NCBI GenBank assembly: GCA_023450335.1
Contig: JAEXHA010000157.1
Span: 1-41,111 of the forward strand
Direction: 5' to 3'
DNA from: Actinomycetes bacterium
Lineage (GTDB): Bacteria > Actinomycetota > Actinomycetes > Actinomycetales > Microbacteriaceae
Length of the DNA: 41,111 bases
A model generated the notes under the pieces. That model made no database searches. It was not told where the DNA came from and saw only the letters and a list, made by a program, of their open reading frames with translations. The translations under genes were made by a program, and so were the position numbers. Below are positions 1 to 6,914 of the stretch, one piece after another (positions within the stretch are counted from its first letter, which is position 1; every line of letters starts with the position of its first letter).

Positions 1-2
1 CG

Positions 3-845
3 ATGGCCGACCAGAGTCTCGAGGACATCGCCGCCGAGCTCTACGCGCTGAGACCGGGGGAGTTCACCTCGGCCCGCAACGCCCGCGCGAAGACCACCGG
101 CGACCGGGCTCTCGCAACGCGGATCAAGGAGCTTCGTAAGCCGCTGACGGCGGCATGGGTGGTGAACCTGTTCGCGCGCGAACACCCCGACCAGCTCGGT
201 CAGGCGCTGGAACTGGCTGCCGAGCTGCGCGAGGCCCAGGCCGACCTGGACGCGAAGACGCTCACGGCACTGGGCCGGGAGCGCCGCGCACTCGTGCGGT
301 CGCTGGCCGCGCGTGCCGCGGGCGTGGCCGCCGACCGGGGGGAGAAGGTCACTCCGGCCACCACGGAGGCGGTGGTGGAGACGCTGAACGCGGCGATGTT
401 CGATGCCCGCGCGGCCGCTGCCGTGGCATCCGGTCGTCTCGTTCGGCCGCTCGAGGCGGGCGCCCAGGAGGTCGACCTCGCGGGTGCGATCGCCGGTGCC
501 CTCGACCTCGTGGCCACCGAGCCGGTCCCGCCCACCGATGAGGTCGCCGCCCGACGGCAGCGAAAACAGGCCGAACGCGCGCTGCGCGCCGCCGAGACGC
601 AGGTGCGCGAGGCGACGCGCACGCGAGACGACCTCGAGCGTCGGCGCCGGCGCGCCGCCGATCGGGCCGACGAGCTCGCGGCGCGACAGCAGAAGCTGCG
701 GCAGGAGCTCGACCGGGTCGAACGCGACATCCTTCAGGCGCAGGACGACCTGGCCGGAATCGGCGCCGAGCGTGCCGCAGCCGACGAGCGGGTGGCCGAG
801 GCCGAGCGTGCCGAGGTCGAAGCCCGTGGGCGACTCGACGGCTGA
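3..845 (+). CDS. Coiled-coil hypothetical protein
   Basis: This 280-residue protein has no assigned function that I recognise. Residues 1-160 are mostly helical, with a conserved-looking start (RPGEFTSARNARA) and a motif around AAWVVNLFAREHP. From about residue 183 to the end it is an Arg/Glu/Ala-rich heptad-like region, almost certainly a long coiled coil. There is no signal peptide or membrane segment, so it should be cytosolic. Similar actinobacterial proteins are annotated only as hypothetical (from memory). The window starts 2 nt before the ATG, so the ribosome-binding site and any operon partner upstream cannot be seen. Confidence 0.75.
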   Translation: MADQSLEDIAAELYALRPGEFTSARNARAKTTGDRALATRIKELRKPLTAAWVVNLFAREHPDQLGQALELAAELREAQADLDAKTLTALGRERRALVRSLAARAAGVAADRGEKVTPATTEAVVETLNAAMFDARAAAAVASGRLVRPLEAGAQEVDLAGAIAGALDLVATEPVPPTDEVAARRQRKQAERALRAAETQVREATRTRDDLERRRRRAADRADELAARQQKLRQELDRVERDILQAQDDLAGIGAERAAADERVAEAERAEVEARGRLDG

Positions 846-848
846 GGC

Positions 849-1037
849 TCACTCCTCTTCTGCGGGCTCCTCCGTGGGGTCGCCCGGCCGGACGACGGCG
901 TCGTCGCGCACGTCGATTCGGGTCACACCCTCCCGACGCGTCACGTCGATGCGCGGCGCGGCATCCTCCTCGGTGGCATTCGGCGCCGCGAGCAGCTGAT
1001 CGCGGCGCTTCTCGTCGTCACTCATCTCGCGGACCAT
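849..1037 (-). CDS. Small acidic hypothetical protein
   Basis: A 62-residue, strongly charged protein with no recognised family. The middle carries IDVTRREGVTRIDVRDD, which looks like two short beta strands, and the C-terminus is Glu-rich (EEPAEEE). The ATG at 1037 was chosen over the in-frame ATG at 1025 because GGAGGAG lies 7 nt upstream of it. It ends 3 bp from the convergent coiled-coil gene. Its coding status rests on this ribosome-binding site and on the fit of the gene between its neighbours. Confidence 0.6.
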   Translation of the reverse strand: MVREMSDDEKRRDQLLAAPNATEEDAAPRIDVTRREGVTRIDVRDDAVVRPGDPTEEPAEEE

Positions 1038-1094
1038 GAACAGGCTCCTCCCCGCCGGTGACGACGACCGCCGCGACCGCTCGCCGGCCCGGGG

Positions 1095-1550
1095 TCAACG
1101 CTCGACGTCTCCCCGCCACGCTCCGGTCTCATGACCGCGGGACTCGATGAACTCCTTGAAACGGTCGAGATCGCGCTTGACCGAGCGGTCATCGACGCCG
1201 AGCGCGGCTCCGGCGGCCTCGACAAAGCCCTGCGGCTCCCAGTCCAGCTGCACCGACACCCGTGACGACGCGTCGGTGAGCTTGTGGAAGGTGACCACGC
1301 CCGCATGATCGACCTCGCCGCTCGTACTGCGCCAAGCGACGCGCTCATCGGGGTGCTGCTCGGTGATGGCGGCATCGAATTCGCGCGTGGCGCCGCCGAT
1401 GGTGACCTTCCAGTGCGTGGTGGCGTCATCGATCTGCGTGACGCTGTCCACGAAGCTCAGGAACAGCGGAAACGACTCGAACTGCGTCCACTGGTTGTAC
1501 GCCGTCGTCACCGGGACGTCGACGTCGATGGTTTCGATGATGCGTGCCAC
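1095..1550 (-). CDS. SRPBCC-family (polyketide cyclase/dehydrase-like) protein
   Basis: A 151-residue START/SRPBCC-fold protein. The opening ARIIETIDVDVPVTTAYNQW and the following QFESFPLFLSFVDSV match the first strand and helix of cyclase/dehydrase-type members, and the protein ends with a long helix (DRSVKRDLDRFKEFIE). Such proteins bind hydrophobic ligands in a helix-grip cavity, but the ligand here is unknown. The GTG at 1550 is preferred over the ATG at 1604 because AGGAG lies 5 nt upstream and the extra N-terminal residues (TSRTRSGALRRTTRG) look non-homologous. No catalytic role can be assigned. Confidence 0.75.
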   Translation of the reverse strand: MARIIETIDVDVPVTTAYNQWTQFESFPLFLSFVDSVTQIDDATTHWKVTIGGATREFDAAITEQHPDERVAWRSTSGEVDHAGVVTFHKLTDASSRVSVQLDWEPQGFVEAAGAALGVDDRSVKRDLDRFKEFIESRGHETGAWRGDVER

Positions 1551-1711
1551 GGGGGCTCCTCTCGTCGTGCGGCGCAGAGCGCCACTGCGGGTACGAGAGG
1601 TCATCGTGCCTGCCGGACCGGCGGGCAGGCGAGGGCCTTGTCAGATCGGATGACACCCTGTATCACCGGGTGACAGCCTGCACCACCGCGTGTCGACGTG
1701 ATCAGCGGGTG
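1551..1711. other. Intergenic stretch with short inverted repeats
   Basis: This 161-bp gap separates two minus-strand genes. It has a small hairpin, CCTGCC/GGCAGG around 1610-1630. It also has several copies of TGACACCC/GGGTGTCA-like words between about 1651 and 1711, which could be the terminator of the upstream DUF7882-type gene or regulator sites. No ORF or RNA gene was recognised. Confidence 0.3.
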
Positions 1712-2080
1712 TCAGGCCTCGTCGCCGGCCGATACCGAGACCGTCTGCGGCGCGTTGTTGTCGGGCGCTTCGTCGTCGCTCTCCATGTGCTGTGCGACCA
1801 GTTGGATGCCACCGGTCGAACTCGCGGAGTTGGCCAGCTCCTCGATCCACTCCCGGCTGAGCTTGGCCGGCTCGGGATCCTCGAACACGAACCGCAGCGG
1901 GATCGACGGGTGCAGCCAGATCGTGCTGCGGCCCTGCGGCTGGTCGTCGGGGTGCTGCCACGACACGGTGAAACTCTCGCCGCGCCGCAGCTTGGTGGCG
2001 ATGACCACCTTCAGGTGCGCGAGCGCACGATCCTCGATGTGGATCGGCGTCGCGGACCCGCCGTAGTAGATCGTGCCCAT
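1712..2080 (-). CDS. DUF7882-type small protein, copy 1
   Basis: A 122-residue protein starting MGTIYYGGSATPIHIEDRAL and continuing with a conserved LAHLKVVIATKLRRGESF block. It is clearly paralogous to the divergent gene at 2135 (shared LAHL-VVIA-KLRRGESF, SxIWL-PS and a WxExLA helix). Members are common in Microbacteriaceae and are sometimes mislabelled as ATP-dependent DNA ligase; their role is unknown. The last 25 residues are acidic and Ser/Asn-rich, probably disordered. The start fits a leaderless transcript: TAGGGT on the minus strand ends 6 nt before the ATG and there is no Shine-Dalgarno sequence. Confidence 0.8.
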   Translation of the reverse strand: MGTIYYGGSATPIHIEDRALAHLKVVIATKLRRGESFTVSWQHPDDQPQGRSTIWLHPSIPLRFVFEDPEPAKLSREWIEELANSASSTGGIQLVAQHMESDDEAPDNNAPQTVSVSAGDEA

Positions 2081-2086
2081 GGGGTC

Positions 2087-2092
2087 ACCCTA
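2087..2092 (-). promoter_or_regulatory. -10 box of a leaderless promoter
   Basis: TAGGGT reads on the minus strand (TANNNT class) and is followed by 6 nt and the ATG at 2080. This places the transcription start at or next to the start codon. No clear -35 match was found. Confidence 0.5.
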
Positions 2093-2134
2093 ACGCGTTT
2101 GTGCACTGATTTCGTGTGCCAGGATAGGCCTGAC

Positions 2135-2464
2135 ATGGGCAGATTCATCTATCACAACGGTTCGAAGGTCGACTTCGAGGACCGTCTCCTCGCACACCTT
2201 CAGGTCGTGATCGCGAACAAGCTGCGCCGGGGTGAGAGCTTCCTGTTCACGTGGCGCGACGACGCCAGCGTCGGCGAGGGGCGCACATCGATCTGGCTCA
2301 ATCCCAGCGCCACGATCGGCTTCAAGTTCCACGGCAGCCGCCAGCCGGCGCTCAACCGCGCCTGGGTCGAGGCACTCGCGGTCACCGCGAACTCGCCCGG
2401 CGGTCTGTATGTCGTGCCCGAACCGCCCGAAGACGTCGCCCCGCCCGCTGACGACGTCGGCTGA
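2135..2464 (+). CDS. DUF7882-type small protein, copy 2
   Basis: A 109-residue paralogue of the gene at 1712-2080, transcribed away from it across a 54-bp gap. It keeps the family core (LAHLQVVIANKLRRGESF at about residues 19-36, then TSIWLNPS and LNRAWVEALA). The C-terminal tail is shorter and Pro/Asp-rich. The frame stays open upstream to 1544, but this ATG is where homology with the paralogue begins. There is no Shine-Dalgarno sequence; an AGGATAGGCC stretch just upstream suggests a leaderless start. Function is unknown. Confidence 0.8.
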   Translation: MGRFIYHNGSKVDFEDRLLAHLQVVIANKLRRGESFLFTWRDDASVGEGRTSIWLNPSATIGFKFHGSRQPALNRAWVEALAVTANSPGGLYVVPEPPEDVAPPADDVG

Positions 2465-2481
2465 AGCCGGGGCACGTTCCC

Positions 2482-2513
2482 GCGACCGGCGACTGGCGTG
2501 ATCCCGCGGTCGC
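2482..2513. terminator. Possible bidirectional terminator hairpin
   Basis: GCGACCG (2482-2488) pairs with CGGTCGC (2507-2513) across an 18-nt loop in the 53-bp gap between two convergent genes. There is no U-tract, as is usual in high-GC actinobacteria. Confidence 0.35.
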
Positions 2514-2517
2514 CGAC

Positions 2518-4239
2518 CTACGCGATCTCGCCGCCGGCAACCGTCTCGGCCAGCGCGTGCACGCGCGGCAGATGGTGACTGCCATAGAAGTCCGCCGACG
2601 TCAGACGCATGGCATCCGCAGCCGCAGGCGACTCGTGCCCGAGAACCGCCACAACGGCGAGCGCGTGCATCCAGCCGCCGGCCAGGGTACCCAGCAGCAT
2701 GAGATACGGCACGCTCACCGCGTACGCGTCGCGCGGCGAGTCGGCGAAGCCCAGCAGGTCGGCCGTGGCCCGTCGCGCCGACACCACCGCGCGCTCGAGC
2801 CGTTCGGCCGTGCGCGTCGCGACGGCGCTGTCGAGACCGCGCAACTGTGCGACGGTCGCGTCGATCTGCGCCAACAGTGTCTCGACGGTCGCCCCGCCGT
2901 TGCGCAGCACCTTTCGACCGATCAGGTCGTTCGACTGGATCGCCGTCGTGCCCTCGTAGATGGTCGTGATGCGGGCATCACGATAGTGCTGGGCGACGCC
3001 GGTCTCCTCGATGAACCCCATGCCGCCGTGCACCTGGATCGCGTCGCTGGTCACCTGTAGGGCGTCCTCGGTGGTCCACCCCTTGAGGATCGGCACGAAG
3101 AACTCAGCCAGCGCCGCGTCGCCACCGGCATCCACCCGATCGAGCAGGTCGGCCACATGCACGCCGAGCGCGCGCATCGCGAAGATCTTGCTCGACATCG
3201 ACAGCAGCAGGCGCCGCACGTCGGGGTGCTCGGCGATCGGAGTGCCTTCGGGGCGGCCCGCCACCGGGCCCTGCAGTCGCTCGGCGGCGTAGGTCGCCGC
3301 CTGCTGGTAGGCGCGGTCGGAGATGCCGGTCGCCTGGAAGCCCATACCGGCGCGTGCCGAGTTCATCATGACGAACATGCCGGCGAGGCCGCCGTGCAGG
3401 TCGCCCACGAGGTACCCGGTCGCGTCTTCATACGACAGGACGCAGGTGGGGCTGCCATGGATGCCCAGTTTGTGCTCGACGGCGACGGTCGTGATCGCAT
3501 TGCGCTCGCCGAGGCTGCCGTCGGCGTTGACGAGCGTCTTCGGCGCGACGAACAGCGACAGACCGCGGGCGCCCGCGGGTGCGTCGGGCGTACGGGCCAG
3601 GACGAGGTGCACGATGTTCTCGGCGACGTCGTGGTCACCCCACGTGATGAAGATCTTCTGCCCGCGCAGCGCCCAGGTGCCGTCGGCGCGGGGCGTGGCC
3701 ATAGTGCGGATCGCGCCCAGGTCGGTGCCGGCGGCCGGCTCGGTCAGGTTCATGGTGCCGGTCCACTCGCCGGAGACGAGTTTGGTGAGGTAGGTCTCAC
3801 GCAGGTCATCGGATGCCGCGGCGTCCAGCGCATGGATCTGCCCGGCCGTGAGCAGCCAGCACAGCGCGAACGCTGCGTTCGAGCCGTTCCAGATGTCGCC
3901 CAGCCCTGCCCGCACAGCGCCGGGGAGTCCGTCGCCGCCGGCGGACACCGGGGCCTCGGCGGTGATCCAGCCCGCCTCGACGAACGCACGGTACGCCTCG
4001 GCGAAGCCGGCCGGCAGGCGCACCTGGCCGTCGACCAGCTGCGCGCCCTCGCGGTCACCCACGGTCTCGAGCGGTGCGAGCACAGCGGCAGCGAACTCAC
4101 CGGCGCCGGCGATGATCTCGGTGGCGTCTGCCGCGGTGAGCTCTCCGCCGGTCGCGCGCGCGACGAGATCGAGGCCGAACGCCTCGCCGAACAAGAAGGC
4201 GTAGTCGTCGACGGGGGGCTGGTACGGGGCGGCGGCCAT
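2518..4239 (-). CDS. Acyl-CoA dehydrogenase (FadE-type, about 570 aa)
   Basis: A flavin-dependent acyl-CoA dehydrogenase introducing the alpha,beta double bond in acyl-CoA. Visible hallmarks are the signature TMNLTEPAAGTDLGAIRT, the flavin-binding KIFITWGDHD, the QVHGGMGFIEE segment and ARITTIYEGTTAIQ near the catalytic-base region. At 573 aa it belongs to the long subfamily with an extra C-terminal helical domain, like mycobacterial FadE5 or DmdC. The ATG at 4239 follows AAGGAGT at 6 nt spacing; the in-frame ATG at 4281 lacks this. It lies 73 bp downstream of a hydrolase on the same strand and may be cotranscribed. It could supply the first oxidation step for the beta-oxidation enzymes at 10205-13458. 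Its own upstream region lacks the MarR-type element. Substrate unknown. Confidence 0.9.
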   Translation of the reverse strand: MAAAPYQPPVDDYAFLFGEAFGLDLVARATGGELTAADATEIIAGAGEFAAAVLAPLETVGDREGAQLVDGQVRLPAGFAEAYRAFVEAGWITAEAPVSAGGDGLPGAVRAGLGDIWNGSNAAFALCWLLTAGQIHALDAAASDDLRETYLTKLVSGEWTGTMNLTEPAAGTDLGAIRTMATPRADGTWALRGQKIFITWGDHDVAENIVHLVLARTPDAPAGARGLSLFVAPKTLVNADGSLGERNAITTVAVEHKLGIHGSPTCVLSYEDATGYLVGDLHGGLAGMFVMMNSARAGMGFQATGISDRAYQQAATYAAERLQGPVAGRPEGTPIAEHPDVRRLLLSMSSKIFAMRALGVHVADLLDRVDAGGDAALAEFFVPILKGWTTEDALQVTSDAIQVHGGMGFIEETGVAQHYRDARITTIYEGTTAIQSNDLIGRKVLRNGGATVETLLAQIDATVAQLRGLDSAVATRTAERLERAVVSARRATADLLGFADSPRDAYAVSVPYLMLLGTLAGGWMHALAVVAVLGHESPAAADAMRLTSADFYGSHHLPRVHALAETVAGGEIA

Positions 4240-4312
4240 CAGGACTCCTTTGGTGGTACTGAGGATCATTGTACGTGACACTCAGTTCCGGTCGCCGCTC
4301 AGTGCCGTGTCG

Positions 4313-5206
4313 TTACGCTGTGCTCCGGAGCACGTCCTGCACGGCTGCCCGGACGAGTCGGAGCGCCTCCGGCTCCCGCATGATGGATCCGTGATCCACG
4401 CCGTCGACGTTCCTGGACTCGAGTGACGCCACTTCCGCAGTCCACGCGTCGACTTCCCGCTGGGAGTAAAGTCCTTCCTCGCGTGGGGGCAGGCCCTGCG
4501 CGGCGCGCAGCAGAATCGCGGGTCGGTTCAGCGCGCGCAATGCGACGGCTGAGCCATCGCCCGCGATGTGTGCGGCATCGGCAGCGATCGCGTCGTAGGT
4601 CCCGGCGATGCGGTATCCACCATCGGCCGGGACGAGGTCGTACTGTGCGATCCGCTCCATGGTCGGCGTGAACGCGTGGCCCGCGGGCAGCGCAGCGGTG
4701 AGGGCGGCGATGTAGTCGGCGACGGTGGGGAACGTGGCCTGCAAGCGTTCGCGGGCGGCCGCCAGCACGATCCGAGTGAGTTCGTCACCCCCCGCGTTCG
4801 CTTCGACGGCGGGAAGCCCTCCGTCGACGAGTACCACCCCGCGCACTCGATCCGGGTGGCGAACCGCCGCCAGCACCGCGACGAAGCCCCCCATCGAATG
4901 TCCGAGGAGAACCCCTGCCTCCAGTTGCTCGGCGTCGAGGAGGGCGATGACGTCGTCGACATGCGCCGCCATTCCCCACGGGCCGCTAATGCGGGAACTT
5001 CCCGCTCGACCGCGAAGGTCGGGCGCTAGCAGCCGCATTCCCTCGTCGAGAGATTCGCCGAGATATGTCCAGTCCCGATGACTGCCCGTTACGCCGTGCA
5101 GGCCGATGATCGTCTCCGCACTGTCGATGGCTCCCCAAGATCCGACGGCGAGAGTGCCGCCTCGCACCGTGACATCGCCGAGCGTGTACGTGGTTGATCG
5201 GCTCAT
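4313..5206 (-). CDS. Alpha/beta hydrolase
   Basis: A 297-residue alpha/beta-fold hydrolase. It has the oxyanion loop GLHGVTGSHRDW, the nucleophile elbow GHSMGG, a VVLVDGG strand carrying a probable acid, and a late histidine in VDHGSI. The family includes esterases, lactonases and C-C hydrolases, so the substrate is open. The ATG at 5206 has AAGGGG about 7 nt upstream. It is divergent from the DUF3237/transporter operon and shares a 112-bp control region with two MarR-type elements, so it is probably in the same regulon. An alternative job is releasing a phenol or acid from an ester before uptake products enter beta-oxidation. Confidence 0.85.
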   Translation of the reverse strand: MSRSTTYTLGDVTVRGGTLAVGSWGAIDSAETIIGLHGVTGSHRDWTYLGESLDEGMRLLAPDLRGRAGSSRISGPWGMAAHVDDVIALLDAEQLEAGVLLGHSMGGFVAVLAAVRHPDRVRGVVLVDGGLPAVEANAGGDELTRIVLAAARERLQATFPTVADYIAALTAALPAGHAFTPTMERIAQYDLVPADGGYRIAGTYDAIAADAAHIAGDGSAVALRALNRPAILLRAAQGLPPREEGLYSQREVDAWTAEVASLESRNVDGVDHGSIMREPEALRLVRAAVQDVLRSTA

Positions 5207-5234
5207 TCCATGACCCCTTCGTCGGAAGGAAATA

Positions 5235-5252
5235 TAACATCTAACTTTCTTC
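5235..5252 (+). promoter_or_regulatory. Putative MarR operator, weak copy
   Basis: TAACATCTAACTTTCTTC matches 13 of 18 positions of the element AGACAYYNRWCTAYYTRG. It sits just upstream of the -35 box of the rightward promoter and inside the leader/promoter region of the leftward hydrolase, so one protein bound here could control both directions. Confidence 0.4.
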
Positions 5253-5253
5253 C

Positions 5254-5281
5254 TTGACAGGTTTCGCCGAGGTCCTAGAGT
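5254..5281 (+). promoter_or_regulatory. Promoter of DUF3237/ABC transporter operon
   Basis: A TTGACA -35 box (5254-5259), a 16-bp spacer and a TAGAGT -10 box (5276-5281). The predicted start site falls inside the operator at 5287-5304. Confidence 0.65.
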
Positions 5282-5286
5282 TAGTT

Positions 5287-5304
5287 AGACATCAATCTAC
5301 CTAG
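5287..5304 (+). promoter_or_regulatory. Putative MarR operator (strong copy)
   Basis: AGACATCAATCTACCTAG begins 6 bp after the -10 box and covers the predicted start site. It aligns without gaps with the copies at 10164 and 15452 and, inverted, with 9516. Bound repressor here would block promoter clearance. Confidence 0.6.
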
Positions 5305-5318
5305 ACAGGCGGCAGACG

Positions 5319-5834
5319 ATGACGTCCACCCACCAAGACTTCACTCCCCCTCCCGCGCCGGGACTCGAATACGCACTGACCGTTGCACTCGAGCTGGACC
5401 ATGAACTCGGCGCCGTGCGCACGCGACAGATGTCCAGCGGTCTGGCCTACGGCTTCATCGGGGTTCGCGGAGGTTGGTTCCAGGGGCCCCGCATCCGGGG
5501 GCGTGCGATCGCCGGCGGCGGTGACTGGCCGACGATCCGCGGCGACAACGTGGCGCACTTCGACGCCAGCTACATCCTCGTGGCCGATGACGGCACGAAC
5601 ATCCGCCTCCACAACCGCGGACTGCGGGTCGATCCCGATCTGCATGTGGACGGCGAACCGTTCGTCCCCGGCGTCGCGCGGAAGTTCAGCGAGCCCGAGG
5701 GCATCTACTTCCGCACGACCCCGCTGTTCGATGTCGAGGCGGGGCCGCACGATTGGCTGGCCAAGCGTGCCTTCGTCGGGCTCGGCGAACGGCGTGCCTC
5801 CGGCAACATGATCCACTATTACGCCGTGCAATGA
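5319..5834 (+). CDS. DUF3237 (UPF0311) family protein, copy 1
   Basis: A 171-residue protein of the DUF3237/UPF0311 family, which folds as a small calycin-like beta barrel and has no established enzymatic role. Recognisable features are the opening LEYALTVALEL, the LRGRA-like IRGRAIAGGGDWP turn, the DASYILVADDGTNIRLHNRG strand pair, and the ending FVGLGER..GNMIHYY. A second copy lies at 13486 in the same putative regulon, at roughly 40% identity by eye. It is the first gene of the transporter operon. No signal peptide is visible, so it acts in the cytosol. A ligand-binding, isomerase or lyase role on the imported substrate is possible but unproven. Confidence 0.8.
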   Translation: MTSTHQDFTPPPAPGLEYALTVALELDHELGAVRTRQMSSGLAYGFIGVRGGWFQGPRIRGRAIAGGGDWPTIRGDNVAHFDASYILVADDGTNIRLHNRGLRVDPDLHVDGEPFVPGVARKFSEPEGIYFRTTPLFDVEAGPHDWLAKRAFVGLGERRASGNMIHYYAVQ

Positions 5835-5910
5835 GGCGCTGACTGCGGTTCGCCCGGGACACTGAGTGGCCCATTGTCTACGCAACCATGCAATACAACG
5901 AGGTAATGAC

Positions 5911-5982
5911 ATGACCTTTCGCAGTACCCGGGAGGACCCCCGGGCGATCGTCGAGTGCGTACGGCGGGTGTCGCCGTGCTGA
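5911..5982 (+). CDS. Candidate 23-aa leader peptide upstream of the permease
   Basis: An ATG with GAGG 7 nt upstream opens a 23-codon ORF (MTFRSTREDPRAIVECVRRV, then SPC). Its TGA at 5980-5982 overlaps the likely GTG start of the permease at 5976. The permease itself has no convincing ribosome-binding site, so this small ORF may deliver ribosomes to it by translational coupling. No similarity to a known peptide was recognised. Confidence 0.4.
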   Translation: MTFRSTREDPRAIVECVRRVSPC

Positions 5983-6914
5983 ACGTCGCGCTGCGCCGTC
6001 TGGCGATCTCCGTGCCGATGGTGGTGATCATCGCAACGCTCACGTTCCTGCTGATCAACCTGATCCCGGGTGATCCTGCGATCGCCATCCTCGGTCCGGA
6101 AGCGACGCCCGCAGAGTACGCGGCGGTGCGAGAGGCGCTAGGACTCAACCGTCCATTGCTCATCCAATACGGCGACTGGATGTTCAGTGCGATTCAGGGT
6201 GATCTGGGGACCTCGATCCGCACCGGCCGTCCCGTCGTGGCGATGATCGGCGAACGGATGGAGGTCACCGTCTCGATGGCTGTCATCGCGGTCATCGTCA
6301 CCGCGGTCCTGGGCGTGCTGATCGGGCTCGTCGGCGCACTCAAGGGTGGATGGATCGGGCGCAGCTCACAGGTCATCGCCGTCCTCGGAACCTCGGTGCC
6401 GAACTTCTGGTTCGGCATTCTGTTGGTCCTCCTGTTCGCGGTCACGCTGGGGTGGCTGCCAGCCACCGGCTACAGCGGACTGAGTGCCGGGATCGGGCCG
6501 TGGGCTCAACATCTCATTCTTCCGGTCACTGCCATCGCCCTGGCCGGGGTGGCCGGAATCGCCCGTCAGACCCGGGCCTCGATGAACGAGGTGCTCGGCC
6601 GAGACTTCATCCGCACCCTTCTGGCGTCTGGAACCCCCTACCGCGAGATCGTGTTCAAGCACGCTCTGCGTAACGCGGCGATCCCCGTCGTGACGAGCCT
6701 GAGCTTCCAGTTCATCGGCCTGCTCAGCGGGGCGATCGTCATCGATCAGGTCTTCGCACTCCCGGGCTTGGGCTCGATCATGCTCGTCGCCATCAACGGG
6801 CGGGACATACCTGTCGTGCAGGGCGTGGTCATCCTCACGGCCATTCTCGTGATCGTCGTGAACCTGCTCGTCGATCTGCTCAACGCGTGGATCAACCCGA
6901 AGGTGAGAAGTTGA
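5976..6914 (+). CDS. Dpp/Opp-type ABC transporter permease (DppB-like)
   Basis: An inner-membrane permease of the peptide/nickel/opine ABC importer class. The start MLNVALRRLAISVPMVVI and LINLIPGDPA are characteristic of DppB proteins, followed by about six hydrophobic segments. The EAA-type loop (GTPYREIVFKHALRNAAIP) contacts the ATPase. The frame is open from a GTG at 5955, but the GTG at 5976 gives the canonical DppB N-terminus. It overlaps the leader ORF and, by one base (TGATG), the next gene. The substrate cannot be read from sequence; the regulon suggests an aromatic or plant-derived compound rather than a dipeptide. Confidence 0.9.
   Translation: MLNVALRRLAISVPMVVIIATLTFLLINLIPGDPAIAILGPEATPAEYAAVREALGLNRPLLIQYGDWMFSAIQGDLGTSIRTGRPVVAMIGERMEVTVSMAVIAVIVTAVLGVLIGLVGALKGGWIGRSSQVIAVLGTSVPNFWFGILLVLLFAVTLGWLPATGYSGLSAGIGPWAQHLILPVTAIALAGVAGIARQTRASMNEVLGRDFIRTLLASGTPYREIVFKHALRNAAIPVVTSLSFQFIGLLSGAIVIDQVFALPGLGSIMLVAINGRDIPVVQGVVILTAILVIVVNLLVDLLNAWINPKVRS

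Noticed and set aside
200..730. Long minus-strand open frame opposite the first gene
   Set aside because: Arg/Ser-rich composition typical of an antisense shadow of a high-GC gene; no homology or ribosome-binding site.
1544..2134. Upstream extension of the plus-strand DUF7882-type gene
   Set aside because: The extra 197 codons lie antisense to two other genes and show no similarity to the paralogue; the true start is 2135.
3157..4278. 373-codon plus-strand frame opposite the acyl-CoA dehydrogenase
   Set aside because: Shadow frame; the minus strand encodes an unmistakable dehydrogenase over the same bases.
4255..4295. ACTGAG/CTCAGT inverted repeat upstream of the acyl-CoA dehydrogenase
   Set aside because: Six-bp arms with a 17-nt gap are expected by chance at this level; not listed as an operator.
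2518..4312. Acyl-CoA dehydrogenase as a direct member of the MarR regulon
   Set aside because: No copy of the 18-bp element was found between 4240 and 4312; it could only be included by read-through from the hydrolase gene.
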